Source: Ecdyonurus torrentis
Taxonomy: Eukaryota > Arthropoda > Insecta > Ephemeroptera > Heptageniidae
Direction: 5' to 3'
Assembly: GCA_949318235.1 (NCBI GenBank)
Contig: OX439134.1
Span: 14,202,328-14,266,327, forward strand
Length of the DNA stretch: 64,000 nucleotides
Under the pieces are notes generated by a model. The model was not told where the DNA came from and did not search any database. It saw only the letters and a program-made list of their open reading frames with translations. Each line of letters opens with the position of its first letter. Within the stretch, counting starts at the first letter, position 1. The position numbers and the translations under genes were made by a program. Shown here in pieces: positions 14,171 to 27,575 of this stretch.

Positions 14171-14727
14171 TTATTCATTAAAAAGCACATGTTGTTTTAT
14201 GTGGTCTATGGCTTTAATATAAATTAATGTAACTGATCCCAATTCTCCGCATATAACAATTAAAAGCCACTGAGACAAAAGGGTGGAATTAGCCATAAGA
14301 AAAAGTACCACGATTGCGGGGAGGCTTCTTTGAATTTAAAAAAGAAAAAAAATGTTAATTTTAAAGAACTTCGGAACGGAGTACTTATTATAGTTGAGGT
14401 TCCAAACCAAACCTATATAATATCCCGAGCACAAGGACAAAAATAACTGCGTATTAGTTATATTGGCTCATTTTCAGCACAATTTGTTCAATACAGTATG
14501 ATTCATGCAATACTGCATAATAATTGTGTTACAATAGCATAAATATTAAGCTGTACAACATATTGATTTCTGTTGTTCTAATTTAGCATCATTTATGCTG
14601 ATATAAATGCAGCATAAATTGCAGAATTTATTCTTTTCATGCAGGGTATGAATGCTATATAGAACTTATCGTTTCCAATTTTGGTCGCAAGTGGTTGCAT
14701 GTTATTCCTTGTCAGCACAAGAAGTGT
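14171..14727. other. AT-rich stretch without recognisable gene
   Basis: Several short GCATAAAT/ATTTATGC inverted motifs occur between about 14520 and 14640 but they do not form one clear element. No gene is seen. Confidence 0.5.
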
Positions 14728-14922
14728 ATATCGATCTTGTTGCGAAAAAAATGCCTATCTCGTTTTTTGTCAGTGGATGCAAAAGGCCTATCTCGTATTT
14801 TGTCAGTGGAAGCAAAAGGCATATCTCGTTCCCGAACGTTATGAAGATGGTGCTCGAGATAGGCCTTTTGCTTCCACTGACAAAATACGAGATAGGCCTT
14901 TTTTTCGAAACAAGATCGATAT
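14728..14922. repeat. Foldback built from a 33-bp minisatellite
   Basis: Two 33-bp tandem units (14753-14785 and 14786-14818) plus a partial third (from 14819) each start GCCTATCTCG and contain TTTTGTCAGTGG and GCAAAAG. One further unit appears in reverse orientation at about 14853-14898. The outer arms ATATCGATCTTGTTGCG and CGAAACAAGATCGATAT close the hairpin. Because the unit is 33 bp it reads open in several frames on both strands (11 residues per unit, such as YLVFCQWKQKA), which produces three spurious protein frames. A related unit occurs at 51636-51801. Confidence 0.85.
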
Positions 14923-15900
14923 CTATACCTTCTCTCTGTATCTCTCTTATGTGCCCATAAGTCCATCCTTCAGTTTTTTAGAACATGAATGCCCACATAA
15001 TATAAACAATCTCATTTTTATTAAAAGGAAAACAACTTTTATGCAGTTTTCCATAACAAGTATAGCATTTATGAACAAATACATGCATATATATTTTCAT
15101 TAAAATCATAATATATAATCATCTCTTTAGGTCCTTTTGTTACAGTAGAATTTTAAAACGTACATAATGAAAAATCACATGAGTGTTGGTTTTTGGTTGC
15201 GATCATATAATTGGATAACCGCATAATATAAAAATTTACGTATATTATGAAACATCATATAATGCAGTTAACTTATTATATATAGTTGCTCTAGTACTCA
15301 TTTACAATAAGTTAAGAGAAAAAAAACAAAAAAAAAAAACATGGGCTTTGAAGTTGTGAGTATATTAGTCACATGTTTTTCCCAATGTAATAATAGGAAA
15401 ATAATTTATTAAAAAATCATAACTTATCTTAATATCATATGCAAAACCAAGTAAGTAATTATACTCGCATGTCTATTTTGCAACATACCATCGCTGATGT
15501 AATATAACTTATTAATAAAGAAATATCTGTATAGTTTATAATCTAAATACCATATTTACTTTCATTAAAAATAAATGACTATAAATTTATTTTACACCTC
15601 TTCATATTATATATAATAAAATATATAATTTTTATATTAATTAATAAAACCAACACAAAAAAATAATTAAATTAATTACGTTTGAATATATAATATAGAG
15701 TTTCTATATGAAAAAATATATATATAAGTTGGGTGTGTACCTTTTGTGTGTATATATGTATGTGAATATATATATATATATATATAATGTAATATGGTAT
15801 GGAGTTTGAGCGAGCGAGCGGCGCGAACTCATTCATTTGCATCAGCGGAGAAGCTTTTTCACATTTGTATCATTCCAACTAATTGACATACGTGGTACCG

Positions 15901-15903
<3 letters not shown>
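14923..15903. other. AT-rich stretch with a small CpG-rich patch
   Basis: AT-rich with a (TA)n tract at about 15765-15786. At about 15805-15903 there is a GC/CpG-rich patch (GAGCGAGCGAGCGGCGCG, ACGTGGTACCGCC) leading into a CT tract. It resembles other CpG patches beside GA/CT tracts here (37900, 45700, 60020). A regulatory role is conceivable but unproven. No gene is seen. Confidence 0.45.

Positions 15904-15936
<33 letters not shown>
15904..15936. repeat. (CT)n microsatellite
   Basis: About 33 bp of CT repeat. Together with the GA tract 90 bp downstream it could fold back. Confidence 0.95.
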
Positions 15937-15939
<3 letters not shown>

Positions 15940-16022
15940 CCCAGATGTATTCTCTCTGATGTAATCAAATGTACACTTTTAGCCAAAAATTCACAGCAAA
16001 TTTTTTAGTTTGTCACCTTTAT

Positions 16023-16025
<3 letters not shown>

Positions 16026-16093
<68 letters not shown>
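16026..16093. repeat. (GA)n microsatellite
   Basis: About 68 bp of GA repeat. Confidence 0.97.
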
Positions 16094-16096
<3 letters not shown>

Positions 16097-16854
16097 AAAA
16101 ATTTGATCAGAAAATTATTTTCTGTACATTATCATTGAATTTAGAGTATACTCTATTATACAAAACTCAGAAACTGAATTGCAGGTCTGTTTCATAATGG
16201 AAGCTTTTCTGTAACTCATACATTGATTCTCATATATGCTATTTCCACATACTGTATATTATATTTCTTCCCTGGCATGCAATTTCACTATTGGAACGTT
16301 GATAGGGAATTATTTTACTAACTATATTAATTCATGGAATTCATTATAGAATTTATTTTAAAATAATTCTAAATGAATTAAATTATATATATGCTTATCT
16401 CAAATTATTCTCCTATATGAAATCTTCATAAATTCCTTATACGATTATTTTGAGATGAATTATATGTAAGAATTATCTTCAAACATTACTTAAATCATTT
16501 GTTTGTGAATGTACTAGTTAAAAATTATTTTTTATCTTTTTTAACGAACAATAACTGTTAATATTAATATTATTTTTACTGTACAATGGCATACTATATA
16601 ACAATAATCAAAATCTCTCTCAGGCAAAAAGTAGAAAACAATTTTTTCTCTTTGAAGTGTACATATATATTTATATATATACAATGTACCAAACAACAAC
16701 AACTTATAACGCCGCCCAAATCTATTGTTTCATGTATTCAAGAGAGTAGTAGATTCATTTCATATATTATTATTATTATATTATTTTCGTTTCACCTTCT
16801 GGCAGTAGTTTTTCCACTAATGGCTTTTTAAGTAGTGCTTCAAGTAAAACATTG

Positions 16855-16856
<2 letters not shown>
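16094..16856. other. AT-rich stretch without recognisable gene
   Basis: An 81-codon open frame at 16586-16831 has only Ile/Phe-rich sequence with no domain I recognise, and is treated as chance. Nothing else is seen. Confidence 0.5.

Positions 16857-16920
<64 letters not shown>
16857..16920. repeat. (GA)n microsatellite
   Basis: About 64 bp of GA repeat. Confidence 0.97.
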
Positions 16921-16926
<6 letters not shown>

Positions 16927-18519
16927 ATACGTACACTACAATTATTTTTTTAGTTTCAAAATGGATACCTTCCAAAATTATAAATTGGCGTGTTGGATTT
17001 TTGCTTCAAGTTACAAAAAAGAAAAAAAAAATCGTGATTTAAAAATATTCAACTTTTTTTTTTTACATGTCTAAAAAAATTCATGTACTTTTTTTTTCGC
17101 GGTCAAAAAGGAGTGGTATAATATTGTTTATATATAAATTTCATATATTATACTTGTTTATAACGTTCTCTTTATAAGAATTAAAATGTAATTATATGGG
17201 TATTCATGTACATATGTATGTAATTGTTTGCTGTCTTTAGGATATTTCTATTTTTTTTTCATGCACAATTATTTTCTATTTTTAGAAAGTATGTTGTACT
17301 AAATCCATATGGTTAGGTAACCTTTAAATTTTTTGCATTAATAAGCTGCATTTCAAAAATTTATATTTGAAAACTTTAAATGTTAATTCCTGGTTCATTA
17401 TTTTTTATATACAATATGTATTACAAAATCAATGGGCAGTATATTAAAAAAATATATTTATAAAAGTGCTTCAAATTTTAAATTGCTTAATCGTATTTAG
17501 AGAAATTTTTAACGAATGGATCCTAAAAGGTTAATCTAATAGACTATTGTACTCTATTATTGTAAATATTAGAAGAAATTTTTGATTTTTATTCCAAGTT
17601 TTCTGTTTGTATTTATTTTTTTGAAAAACTATTTTATTATTTTATACAATCTTCTTAATTTAAGGTCCGTTCGCTTTTCTATAGTTTTTAAAATATAGCC
17701 CAACTTGAATTAGAATAGTTTTTTTTTTTTAAATTTGACGATCGTGGAAGTGTCTACTCCAATAATGCTGTTTGTAAACTCTGTTTTCTGCTACAAAAAT
17801 GATGATCAACTATTATCGTTATTCAAATGTATTGTGCATTTTTTGGTGCAAGAAAATAGGGATTACGAACAACACTATATGGTTTCCTTACTGTATAGAA
17901 AAACGAATTTAAGTTATAGCATTTACAATGAAGATTATTTTCTCATAATAATTCCTTAATTCACTTGATAATAAATAAGTCAATATGTCAATCAATTAAA
18001 TCTTTCAGTCTCGAAAATGTAATTAAAATTTACAATTTGAATTGTATACCAAATCATGGACATACTATAAAAAATCAACTTAATACAAATTTGACCATGA
18101 AAGGTGTTGTATTTTTCTTCTTTTTTAGATGTGCGGAAACTTATAGTTTAAAAATCACTCAAGGAGGCGATAAAAATTGCCTCCATTGCTAACGAAAAAT
18201 TAATTGAATTTCCTATGTGGATCTCAAAGCCTCAAAGCCGCGTATAAAGTGTTTATTATATCAAGATTCAACGAAAACAAAATAATGTTGACATTTTCTA
18301 CATTTTTTTTTATATATTATCCAAATTTCGATCCAACTGCTAACTCGATCTCATTTAACTTTTTACTTAATTCACTAAATGCATTATTATGATACAATTT
18401 TTAATAGGCATTTTTTTATGCTACAATTATATAATATATTTTCTTCTGCTGTATATATCTTCTCCATATTGTCCCGTAAAAACAATGTCTTATTGACTTT
18501 TTCAATGGAAACCACACAG
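16921..18519. other. AT-rich stretch without recognisable gene
   Basis: Several consecutive open frames of 60-75 codons occur at 17735-18392 in a stretch that is slightly less stop-dense than elsewhere. A good pyrimidine tract plus AG lies at about 18112-18128 (CTTCTTTTTTAG). The predicted peptides have no motif I recognise, so I do not call a gene. Confidence 0.4.
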
Positions 18520-18731
18520 ATGGGCTGGCCACAGCCCAACATTTACCATGACATCCTAGAGAAACCGTGGAAACATCTAGGCAGGCTGGATGGTGTACCA
18601 CATCAATCATGCACCTCCCGAATGTTGTACGTGTGTCGTCATGGAATGCATGTAAACTTGCATAATGCAACGTGTTATGCTCTTACACTTCACGTACGCA
18701 CCCAGCAGTGGCTTGAATTAACCTATACTCG
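18520..18731 (+). CDS. Candidate internal exon or conserved island, unknown function
   Basis: A sharply GC-richer block (near half G+C by eye) in otherwise AT-rich DNA. The plus-strand frame is open throughout and would encode about 70 residues beginning MGWPQPNIYHDILEKPW and ending QWLELTYTR. A possible acceptor (CCACACAG) precedes it and a possible donor (CGGTGAGG) ends it; the in-frame stop is formed by the donor's own TGA, as often seen when an exon frame is read into its intron. The peptide has several Trp, His and Cys but no family I recognise. The minus strand is also open over most of the block. A conserved non-coding enhancer is a real alternative: TGTAAAC, TTGCATAATGCAA and CACGTACG look like transcription-factor sites. 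Confidence 0.28.
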
Positions 18732-18735
18732 GTGA

Positions 18736-20364
18736 GGAATACACAATTACGAGTCAGCTGTGCCTATAACCACTAATAATAAATTTTAATAATAATTTCA
18801 TAATAAATAAAAAAAATATATTATATCAGTTGCATAATTGTTACAGACAGAAAAAAAAATGACAATCTACTAATTAAAATTACTATCAATCATACAAAGA
18901 GCCATCATTAATATTATATTGTAACTTTATGGTATACTCAATTAAAAACATATTGACAGTATATAGTATAAAAACAATTATAAATAATTAAACAACAAAA
19001 AGATATTAATTAAAAAAAATATATTGATTTTATTTAAAAAAAATATATATATGTCAATCAATTAATAAAATACTATACATATAAATATATATATAAATAT
19101 ATTATATAGAACAATGTAATAAATAATGAATTATTAATTTGTGATATGTAATTAGTTTATGACAAAAGGTAACATGGTGTCATATGACAAAGATGGATTA
19201 GTTTAGACTGAGAAATTAATCTCTCTCAACAAAACATCGTGCAAAAGCTGATTATTACATTGCTATTTATAAGGTTTATTTTCATATAATTTAATATATA
19301 AATATGACTTTTATTATATATTTTTGCTATATACGATGTTTGTCATGAAGTTTAGTATAGAATATGTAGTCAGCTCTTATAAGAGATTTTTCTTGTTTTA
19401 GAATTATTATACTTGTACTTCGTGTATATGTATGTATACATGTAGGAGAATTAGGTTATCAAAATATGATATTATATATGCAGTGATGTTTCACCAGCGT
19501 TTTTGGTTCCTGTACTTTGTAAAAGTTATTTTACTTTCCTTTTTTCAAAATTATATATTAGCGTCGTTTTTTGAAGTTTATACTGTATAGAATGCATTTG
19601 AATTAGTAAAAAAGACTATACAAAATAATAATATAACAAATAAAAAATGTCAAAGTGACGACACAAATTTCAGTCATAACGTCATGACCTTCAGGTCCTC
19701 TTAATTAAATAAAAAAACACGTGAAAAATAAACTAAACAATAATTATTATAGATTTTTTTTAATTAACGTTACATTGCGCATACATTTTTCGTTCAGCCA
19801 AGATCCTCACTTGGCAATCCCCTCAATCGGAAATTTAATTCTTTTATAGATTATTGCTGTTATTTAAAATTTTATTTCTAGACTTTTTTATTATTAAATA
19901 GTTTTATTAAAAAAATTAAATTTAAAAAAGGTGCATTTTTTTGTTGTTGCATGTAGTGAAAAGAAAATATTTGGAATATAAACATACTATTATAGTTTTG
20001 ACAATATTTTACAGCTTTACGTTATTTATATAATGTATTTTGCTATACATTGTAGTGGAAATTTTATTTACATGGGCAAAAATGCATAAAAAAGAAATTC
20101 TAGTAAGGCTTAGCTAAAAAAAAAAAAGTACATCTCAGTTTGAAAATTTTCTAACAATTTTTGTTATTTATATTTCATTTTCAATAAAAATATTAGTCAG
20201 ACTTTTATTATCATATTTTCAGTTTCAGTATAGTTTTTATGAAATATAATTACTTACTCTATACATGAAAAACACACATATAAAATTTATGGCATAGCTC
20301 TCTAATAAAGACTTTTCAAACCTTATCAAGTTTAATATAAAACATTTTTACCCATGTGCATGAT
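18736..20364. other. AT-rich stretch without recognisable gene
   Basis: No gene, RNA or dispersed repeat is recognised. Confidence 0.55.
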
Positions 20365-20410
20365 TTAGAAATGTTTATGCAACCCGCACGACAACTTTAT
20401 TTTTTCATAA
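20365..20410 (-). repeat. Dispersed repeat F3, fragment
   Basis: On the minus strand reads AAAGTTGTCGTGCGGGTTGCATAA, matching the GTTGTGCGGGTTGCATAA end of the copy at 9615-9815. Only this end is recognisable. Confidence 0.55.
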
Positions 20411-20863
20411 TTTTCTATAGTTAAATACAGATAAAAAAAATAATTCTAATAAAGAATAAAATTAATTGCAAAAATATTATTACATATTTAATTATACTCT
20501 TATCTTTTAATGCAGTAAAAATAAATCATAATTTACTTATGTAAATATTCAAAATATAAAATTACTAATTATTGTATCTTAATATCAACTCAATCTAATG
20601 TTAATTATAGTATGAAATTATGAATTATAAGTAACTTAATGCTTATTAAATTAACGAAATTATATGTATACATATACGTATAATAATATGGGTTTTTACA
20701 TGCAGTAATTATTATATATTCAAATTTTTAAATGCACTTTTTATATCAAATTTATTTTTTACAATTAATATGGTAATTAACTTTAAAAATAATAAAAATT
20801 AAAGATTGTTATTATTTTTATTATTATTATTTTAAAATATTAATTTTTTTTTAAAAAAGCCAC

Positions 20864-20864
<1 letters not shown>
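20411..20864. other. AT-rich stretch without recognisable gene
   Basis: Almost entirely A and T with short ATT repeats near 20810-20835. Nothing is recognised. Confidence 0.6.

Positions 20865-20896
<32 letters not shown>
20865..20896. repeat. Poly-T run
   Basis: About 32 consecutive T, followed by a duplicated GGACATTTCTTT motif at 20905-20928. Confidence 0.9.
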
Positions 20897-20897
<1 letters not shown>

Positions 20898-21045
20898 TGG
20901 TGTGGACATTTCTTTGGACATTTCTTTTATTTTGCAGGTTTTAGCATTATTATTATTATATTTTTTATTATTTTTTTTTTTTACTTTTATTTTTTATTTT
21001 TTACTTTTTATTAATTTTTTTATTTTAATACACGGAGAGAATTAC

Positions 21046-21184
21046 CCGAGTTGAAATAACTGAAATGCGAACCAACTCAAGTTTTTGAATTCTCATAACT
21101 GAAAGTTGAGTTGGCTTCACTCAAGTTTCAGTTATGACGATTAGAAAATTTGAGTTGGTTCGCACTTGAGTTGTTTCAACTCGG
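21046..21184. repeat. Nested hairpin of about 139 bp
   Basis: The outer arms CCGAGTTGAAA and TTTCAACTCGG pair, then GCGAACCAACTCAA with TTGAGTTGGTTCGC. Inside them a second hairpin forms from ATAACTGAAA and TTTCAGTTAT. The 7-base motif AACTCAA/TTGAGTT recurs many times. There is no coding content. It may be a small foldback transposon or a fold-prone repeat. Confidence 0.8.
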
Positions 21185-21860
21185 AAATAACGAAGTATAG
21201 TAGTGATGTATTTGATTATTATAAAAATCCTTAATATATAATATTTTTTCACTGCTTTTTTTTAGTCTATTAAAAATTATAAAATGAAACTAATAAGTTA
21301 CTTTATTTATATATTTTTTCTAATACAATAATTAGCAACTAGAAATATAGAGAAAGATAATAGTAAAAACTAAATAAGAAGAGCACAAAATATTGCTACA
21401 TAAATTTTATTGTTTACATTTTTATACTTTTGAAAGTAATATCACGATAATATTTTACATTTTTACAGAATAAAAAAACAAACATGCTATTCTATTTTTT
21501 AAAATATTTAAATCAATATTTCATATCATTCTTTCTTTTTTTTTTTAATAATAAATATTTTTGAATATGATAAATGATTTTTATTTTTAAAGGTTCATAA
21601 TGCCAAATAATAATAGTAATAAAAAAATATGTCATATAGTAAAAGAAAAAACAATGTAGAAAAAAACAATGTTATAAGCCAGTTTCCTTATTCTTGTCTA
21701 AAAATGATCTATTTTTCTATTTTCACAACTTAATTTTTTTTCTTCTCTCTCTCTCTCTTTCATGTATACATTGTATATAAATATATATTTTATATTTGTT
21801 CATTTTTTTATATATATATATTTGAAAGTTAGTGGTATATGGTTTTGGTATAGTTGACTG

Positions 21861-21896
<36 letters not shown>

Positions 21897-22269
21897 AAAA
21901 GGGAGTTTTGAGGTAATAAATTACCATGGCATTGTCATGGTTTCTAAGCGTAGATTTAAGACAGTACATAAGTCATTTTCTTTGCAAAAATGTGAAGAAA
22001 ACGATGTTCTAAAACTTACATCTACTTTCTCTCTCTTTCCCTGTCTTTCTTTCTTATTTTACTTTAAATCTTTTCTTTCAATTTTTATATTTATCACCAT
22101 TTTTTTATATGCATTAATGACACTAAAAATGATGACAATTCACGGTTTTTTGATCAGCAGATTAATTGCCTTTTTAAGATTTCTTTTTCTTCTTCTTGCA
22201 TTAGTCATTTTCTTATGAGTTTTGATAAAAAAAAATGTTGAAATTGTCTTATCATTATATCATTATTTC
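21185..22269. other. AT-rich stretch with a poly-A run
   Basis: Contains a poly-A run of about 32 bases at 21863-21894 and short CT tracts. A 93-codon frame at 21937-22218 encodes a Phe/Leu-rich hydrophobic peptide derived from T-rich DNA, with no recognisable family. Confidence 0.45.
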
Positions 22270-22585
22270 TTAAAGGCGTAGAACACCTTCAACCAAAAAC
22301 ATGTATATCATATCCTAACATACCTATATCAATGCTAATTTGGCCGGAGTCATTGATTTTTAATTTATTTTCCATTTACAAAATGACAGCTGCGGGTTTG
22401 TGATGTCACAGCTTACTAGTCTGTACGCGGAAACAGGTAAGCAGTGACGTCACAAACCCGCAGATGTCATTTCGTGAATGGACAATAAATTAGAAATCAA
22501 TGACTCCGGGCAAATCAACGTTGATATTTAGGTTTGTTAGGATATTAGACGCATGTTTTTTGTTCAAGGTGTTCTACGCCTTTAA
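22270..22585. mobile_element. TTAA-bounded foldback transposon F5
   Basis: Begins TTAA (22270-22273) then AGGCGTAGAACACCTT and ends AAGGTGTTCTACGCCT then TTAA (22582-22585). The 16-bp termini are exact inverted repeats and the arms continue to pair imperfectly for over 100 bp, meeting at GCGGGTTTGTGATGTCACAG and CAGTGACGTCACAAACCCGC around a short loop. TTAA flanks fit piggyBac-type insertion (inference). No protein is encoded. This is the only copy in the window. Confidence 0.87.
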
Positions 22586-25180
22586 TATTATATAAAAGTT
22601 ATATATTTGTTATTAAATAATGTTTTCTTTGCCTCCTTAATGAAATTCTATCAATGCTATACTGTATTATATAGATCCATCAAATAAGAATTATAGCAAG
22701 TAATATGTTGATAAATATATCCAAAAATTAATATACAAAGTAACAACCACATGCTAGTATTGTATTTGTTGATATGTATTAAATTGTGTGTACAGTAGAC
22801 ACAAATTTTGTGTTATGAGACTTTTGTTTTACTCTGTTAAGACAGAACGTATAATAAAATCTTATGTCTTATAAGGAAAAAAATATTCAATTTACATAAT
22901 ATATATCATCGGGTGTACAGTACATCATTAAAAAAAATACTAAATAATATTTATATTCTATAATTGCTATTTTTTTTTATCATCATTAAGCATTAATGAA
23001 GCTAAAAATGATAATATCTCCCAGTTTTTCATTTTCATATCAAATAAAACTATATAATAAATGCGTTTGCCTATTATCAAGTCTTTGTTTTTACTTTGGT
23101 CATTCAAAAAACAGTCAGTTTTACTTGCTTAATATTACATTATTGATAATGCACATATATATAGTACAGAAACAAATTACATGATATTTACACGAGAATT
23201 TTTATATAACTAATGGTTTACAATAAAATAGCTACAAATTTTTATCGCAGATTATAATTCCTTCATTATAAATTACATAGAATACTATATATACGCTCAT
23301 AAAAATTTCATTCATACTTTTATAATGCTTAAATATAAAATAAAGCCATCACAATAATAATATAAACTTTTAACAAATTTCTTATATTATTACAAAACAT
23401 TAATTTTAACAAATCACTTCATTGACAAAAAAAGAAGTCCCCGTTGTGATGAACTAACGTCTATCATTTTTAAAGCAGGTTTATTTTAAAACTTGCCCCC
23501 AACTGTTATTTTTGTCTTGATTGAGAGTTTTAAATTGACATATTGAGTAACTCCATAGGGGGGTCAGTTATTTGAATTGTTATATTCAAAATATAAGATA
23601 AGTTCATCAAGTAAAAATATGAACACGCCTCTTCAATCTTATATTATATAGTAAGGTTTTTTAACTCGTCAATCAAATAAAAAATTTAAAAATATGTCAC
23701 ATTGTGACAATTGGTAATTTATTTTATGTAAATTGTCTGTGGACCTGTATACCTTTTTTGAGGGGGAGGAAGTTTTTTTTTATGTGGTTAACATATGTTT
23801 TTTTGATAAAGTTGTTAACTTTTTTTTTTAAGAAAACGCTGCAATTTTAAATAAATTAATCATTTTTGCATATAGGGTGCTCTGAAATAATAGTTATGTG
23901 ATTTTTTTTAAATTGCAATATTTTAAACACATGCAATATATTACAAAATCCGACCAAGGTCATTGAATTGAAGAAATATGATATTCTGCAATGATTCTTC
24001 ATAATTTTAATTATATTTACCCTATATACTATGTTTATAATATTATGTTAACTCTACTGTAACAAATAAGTGTCAATAATTGAAAATTTAGCACCAATTC
24101 TGAATTAATTATATACAATTTTTTATGTAAACAAATAATTAAACTGCAAAAACATTAATAACCTAAAATTAATTATTTTATTTTTCTAAATCGTAAGACA
24201 AAAATATGAACATTATCTTTTGCAATTACTTTATGTCCCACATATGGTACATAAGCTTAAGTTTTGATAATTAATTAAAATATTTTTAAACTCAATACAG
24301 AAAAAAGCTGTGAATATTAAATACACAATGCAACTGTATATCAAGTCTCGTATATGTAATTCTTATACACTGTATGTAAGTTTAAATGACGCATCTATAT
24401 AAAAGAAAAACCTCAATTTAAAATTCATGAAGGGTCACAAAAACATACAGGTGTGAAAAAAAGTGAGTTAGACAGATATACTCTATTATTATTACATAAG
24501 AACTAAAATTACATCAATAAACCAATAAAAATAAACCTTTTTACAATTCAATGATTTTCTTATATAATGATCAAAATCAATCATTCCATATAAACTAGAA
24601 GCATTTGTAGTTCTAAAAACATGAAAACTGGTATATTATATATATTATTTAACAATGCTATAACATTTTTTATATTATTTTAAATTAACAGTATAATAAT
24701 ATAAAAAATTACCTTTAATTTGTTATTCAATTTGACAGTTTAATATAAAAATTTTATGGTTACATAAATATTTTGTCGGCAAAGAAAAAAGTGTTGGGTT
24801 GAGAAATATAAATTCAATTTCTTTTTAATTTTTAAATGTAAAAATTTTACTGCACATGTCTATAATAATCAAGCTATTTTATGGTACATTCTGGTAACAA
24901 GCTATATATTTGATATGATAAATTGCATAAAAATTTATTGCATGATTTTAAATTATAAATTGCATACACAATCAAATTTATTGCGCAAGTTAAAAAAAAA
25001 ACTGCACCGTGTGAACATAAGACTTAAGGAAATATAATTTAAAATGCAATATTGAAAAAAAAAAGCAATGATCTGAAACGTTATGTTTACTTTTTGAGAT
25101 TTAAAATTCTGAGAAGTGGCTGTTATATAGAAGAGATCAACGTTCTCTAATGAATCATGGGATAATCACTGACATCAAAT
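22586..25180. other. AT-rich stretch without recognisable gene
   Basis: No gene, RNA or dispersed repeat is recognised. A 62-codon frame at 22996 lacks any recognisable domain. Confidence 0.55.
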
Positions 25181-27570
25181 CTAACAGTCTCTCTCTCTCT
25201 CTCTATAGCTGCAGCACGTGCAGAGAAAACATAATTTTAAACACATTAAACCGTGTTTTTAAAGAATTTTTAGAAAATAATTTGGAACTTATTATAAAGA
25301 AAGCAGGATTTTTTTTTTGTTATATATGAAATTGCTTATAAAATATACTATACCTTTTTTATACTTAAAAAAGTAAATATTGGGGTTCAGGATTAAATAT
25401 CAACAGGCATCGTTCATTCTATTAACTTTCAAGACAAATATTACGCATATTTTAAAGAGTTACAAATGCATGTATTAGAATTTCTGTAAGTAACATTAAA
25501 ATCAGTGCAATATGAAGCTTTACAAAACAAAGAAACAAAAACAAACAAATAAATATTATCATCTTTAACAAAAAAATTGAAAGCATGAAATTTAAATTAT
25601 CTTGGGTTTGCTTCCTTCTTTAGTTTTAGGGAAGCATTAATTCATTTTTTAATTTTAGAAAAATGAAATTTATCTATTTAGAAAACCAAAGTTCAAAATT
25701 TATAGAAGTAAAAATATTTATCTTATATATATATTATAGTTTTACAACACTGGAGTTTGTTCTGTAAAGTATAGTTAATCTCATTAACAGTGATTGGCTG
25801 ACCAAAAGAATATGACACATTTATTGGTTGATCTTGTTTTTTGAGCCGATAAAAGTGAGTTGCATGGAACTTTTTTTTTTGTAAAGTTTCGTTCATTTTT
25901 ATCAGGTCTAAAGTTCTAAACAAAGAAATAACAATGATCAATGATCAACCATATATAATTTAAACGTAGTAAACAGGTAACAACGTCATGATCAGATGTT
26001 TTTAACAAAGTAAAAATTTCGAAGCTGGCTGGCTCAATATTTCATGTGTGTATAAGAACAAACCTGACTTGGATACTGTATACTGCTTTATAACATTAAA
26101 GTTGCATGTTCCATATCAAGCTCTATTGACTATAAAGAACCATTTTACCGCGCGTCGTAATAATAACAATAAAAAAAACTGTACTTATAATTACAATACA
26201 TTAAATATGCTCTAGTTCTTATGTATTGAAAAATATATATCTTTGATAATCTCTAACGTAACAGATTAGATTTTTTTTTCTTTTGAAGAATCCATTTTAA
26301 AAAAAGTTAATTATATATTTTTCAAATCGATTATATATTAAAGGGAGCCATGATGTATGTATTTTTTTGTTATTTTGTTAGTGATTGGCAGTTCAGGTTT
26401 TTTCTTGTCACGGTTGACGTTAGTCATTTATCATTGTCATCCAGCATCTTGCCTTCTTTTCTTCTTTCTTAAAGATCTGGACCAATCGTAAAACAGCATC
26501 CATCTTTTTCTTCTTTTTTCTTACCTGTCTACATGCTTAATGATCTTTTTTTTATATATGCCTCTTTATATGCGTATCAAATACCAGTAAAAATTTTCAA
26601 CTCCCTCTTTTTTTTTTAAATGTTGGATACTTTTTGCGTAACCTCAAATTATTTATGGGAATCAAATCAATGTTTTTTTTTTCTTTTTTTAAGAAAAAAA
26701 AAAGTTTCTAGTAATATTTTTTCACTTTTTCTTATAAAATGTTTGTATATAAACTATAAGTTAAGTTATAAAAGAAAAATCTTTTAAAATTTTTCATTCT
26801 ATAAACTATTCTTTTTAATAGCTACTAATATTTCATCTTAAAAAAAAAAAAAAAAAGTTACAGAAAAGTGATTTAAATTTCTTTCAATTTATTATTATTT
26901 TTCAAAGAAAAGATGATTTTTTTTCTATAAGATGAGTGAAAAAAAAAATTTGAAATTACTTTTCAAGTTTGATGATAATTTAATTTAATATAAAATTTAT
27001 AACTCTCTAATCTATTTTAATATAATTTTTTATAGTCATTATTTTAAAATTAGTAAAAAAAGAAATTATAAAAGTTTGTTGATTTCCTATCATTAATTTT
27101 TCTTTTTAATATTATTAATTGAATTAATTGGAAAATAATTACTTATTAATTTAATATTTATATGTCAATATATAATTTAAATTTTTAAGATGACACTTAT
27201 TAATATATTGTGAATAATTAAGTTATATAATTAAAATAGTAAATCATTTTAAAGAATGCAGTCATAGGGTATACGAGATGCAACCCTTCAACACGTTTAA
27301 CAAATTAGGGATGATTTTTTTCCTTTTCTTTTAAATTATAAAAATGTAATCAAAAAAGTTAAAATTAAATTCATTATACGCATGTTATTGTTAAAAATTA
27401 GCTTTCTAAATTTCTAGTTAATTGCATTGACCTTTTTTATGTGACCTTTTATTTTAAGTTTGAACTTTTGTTAATTAAAGTTTTGGATGCATCAATAATG
27501 AGTTGGTTTATACATTAGTTTCCTTTGGCGCAAATATAAACTGCTGGTTATAGAGATTTAGTTTATATAC

Positions 27571-27575
<5 letters not shown>
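25181..27575. other. AT-rich stretch with short CT tract and CCAAT-like motifs
   Basis: A short CT tract (25188-25205) is followed by GCAGCACGTGCAG, a palindromic E-box. At 25790-25850 the motifs GATTGGCTG and ATTGGTTGATC resemble CCAAT boxes. At 26340-26530 composition is less extreme and pyrimidine-rich. None of this is enough to call a promoter or gene. Confidence 0.35.

Noticed and set aside
14753..14830. CRISPR-like spaced repeats
   Set aside because: Units are directly adjacent with no spacers and the context is eukaryotic.
14652..15103. Overlapping frames on both strands up to 140 codons
   Set aside because: Produced by the 33-bp minisatellite foldback; both strands open in multiple frames, no start context or domain.
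17735..18392. Series of 60-75-codon frames that might be exons
   Set aside because: No domain and weak splice sites; only the separate block at 18520-18731 has distinct composition.
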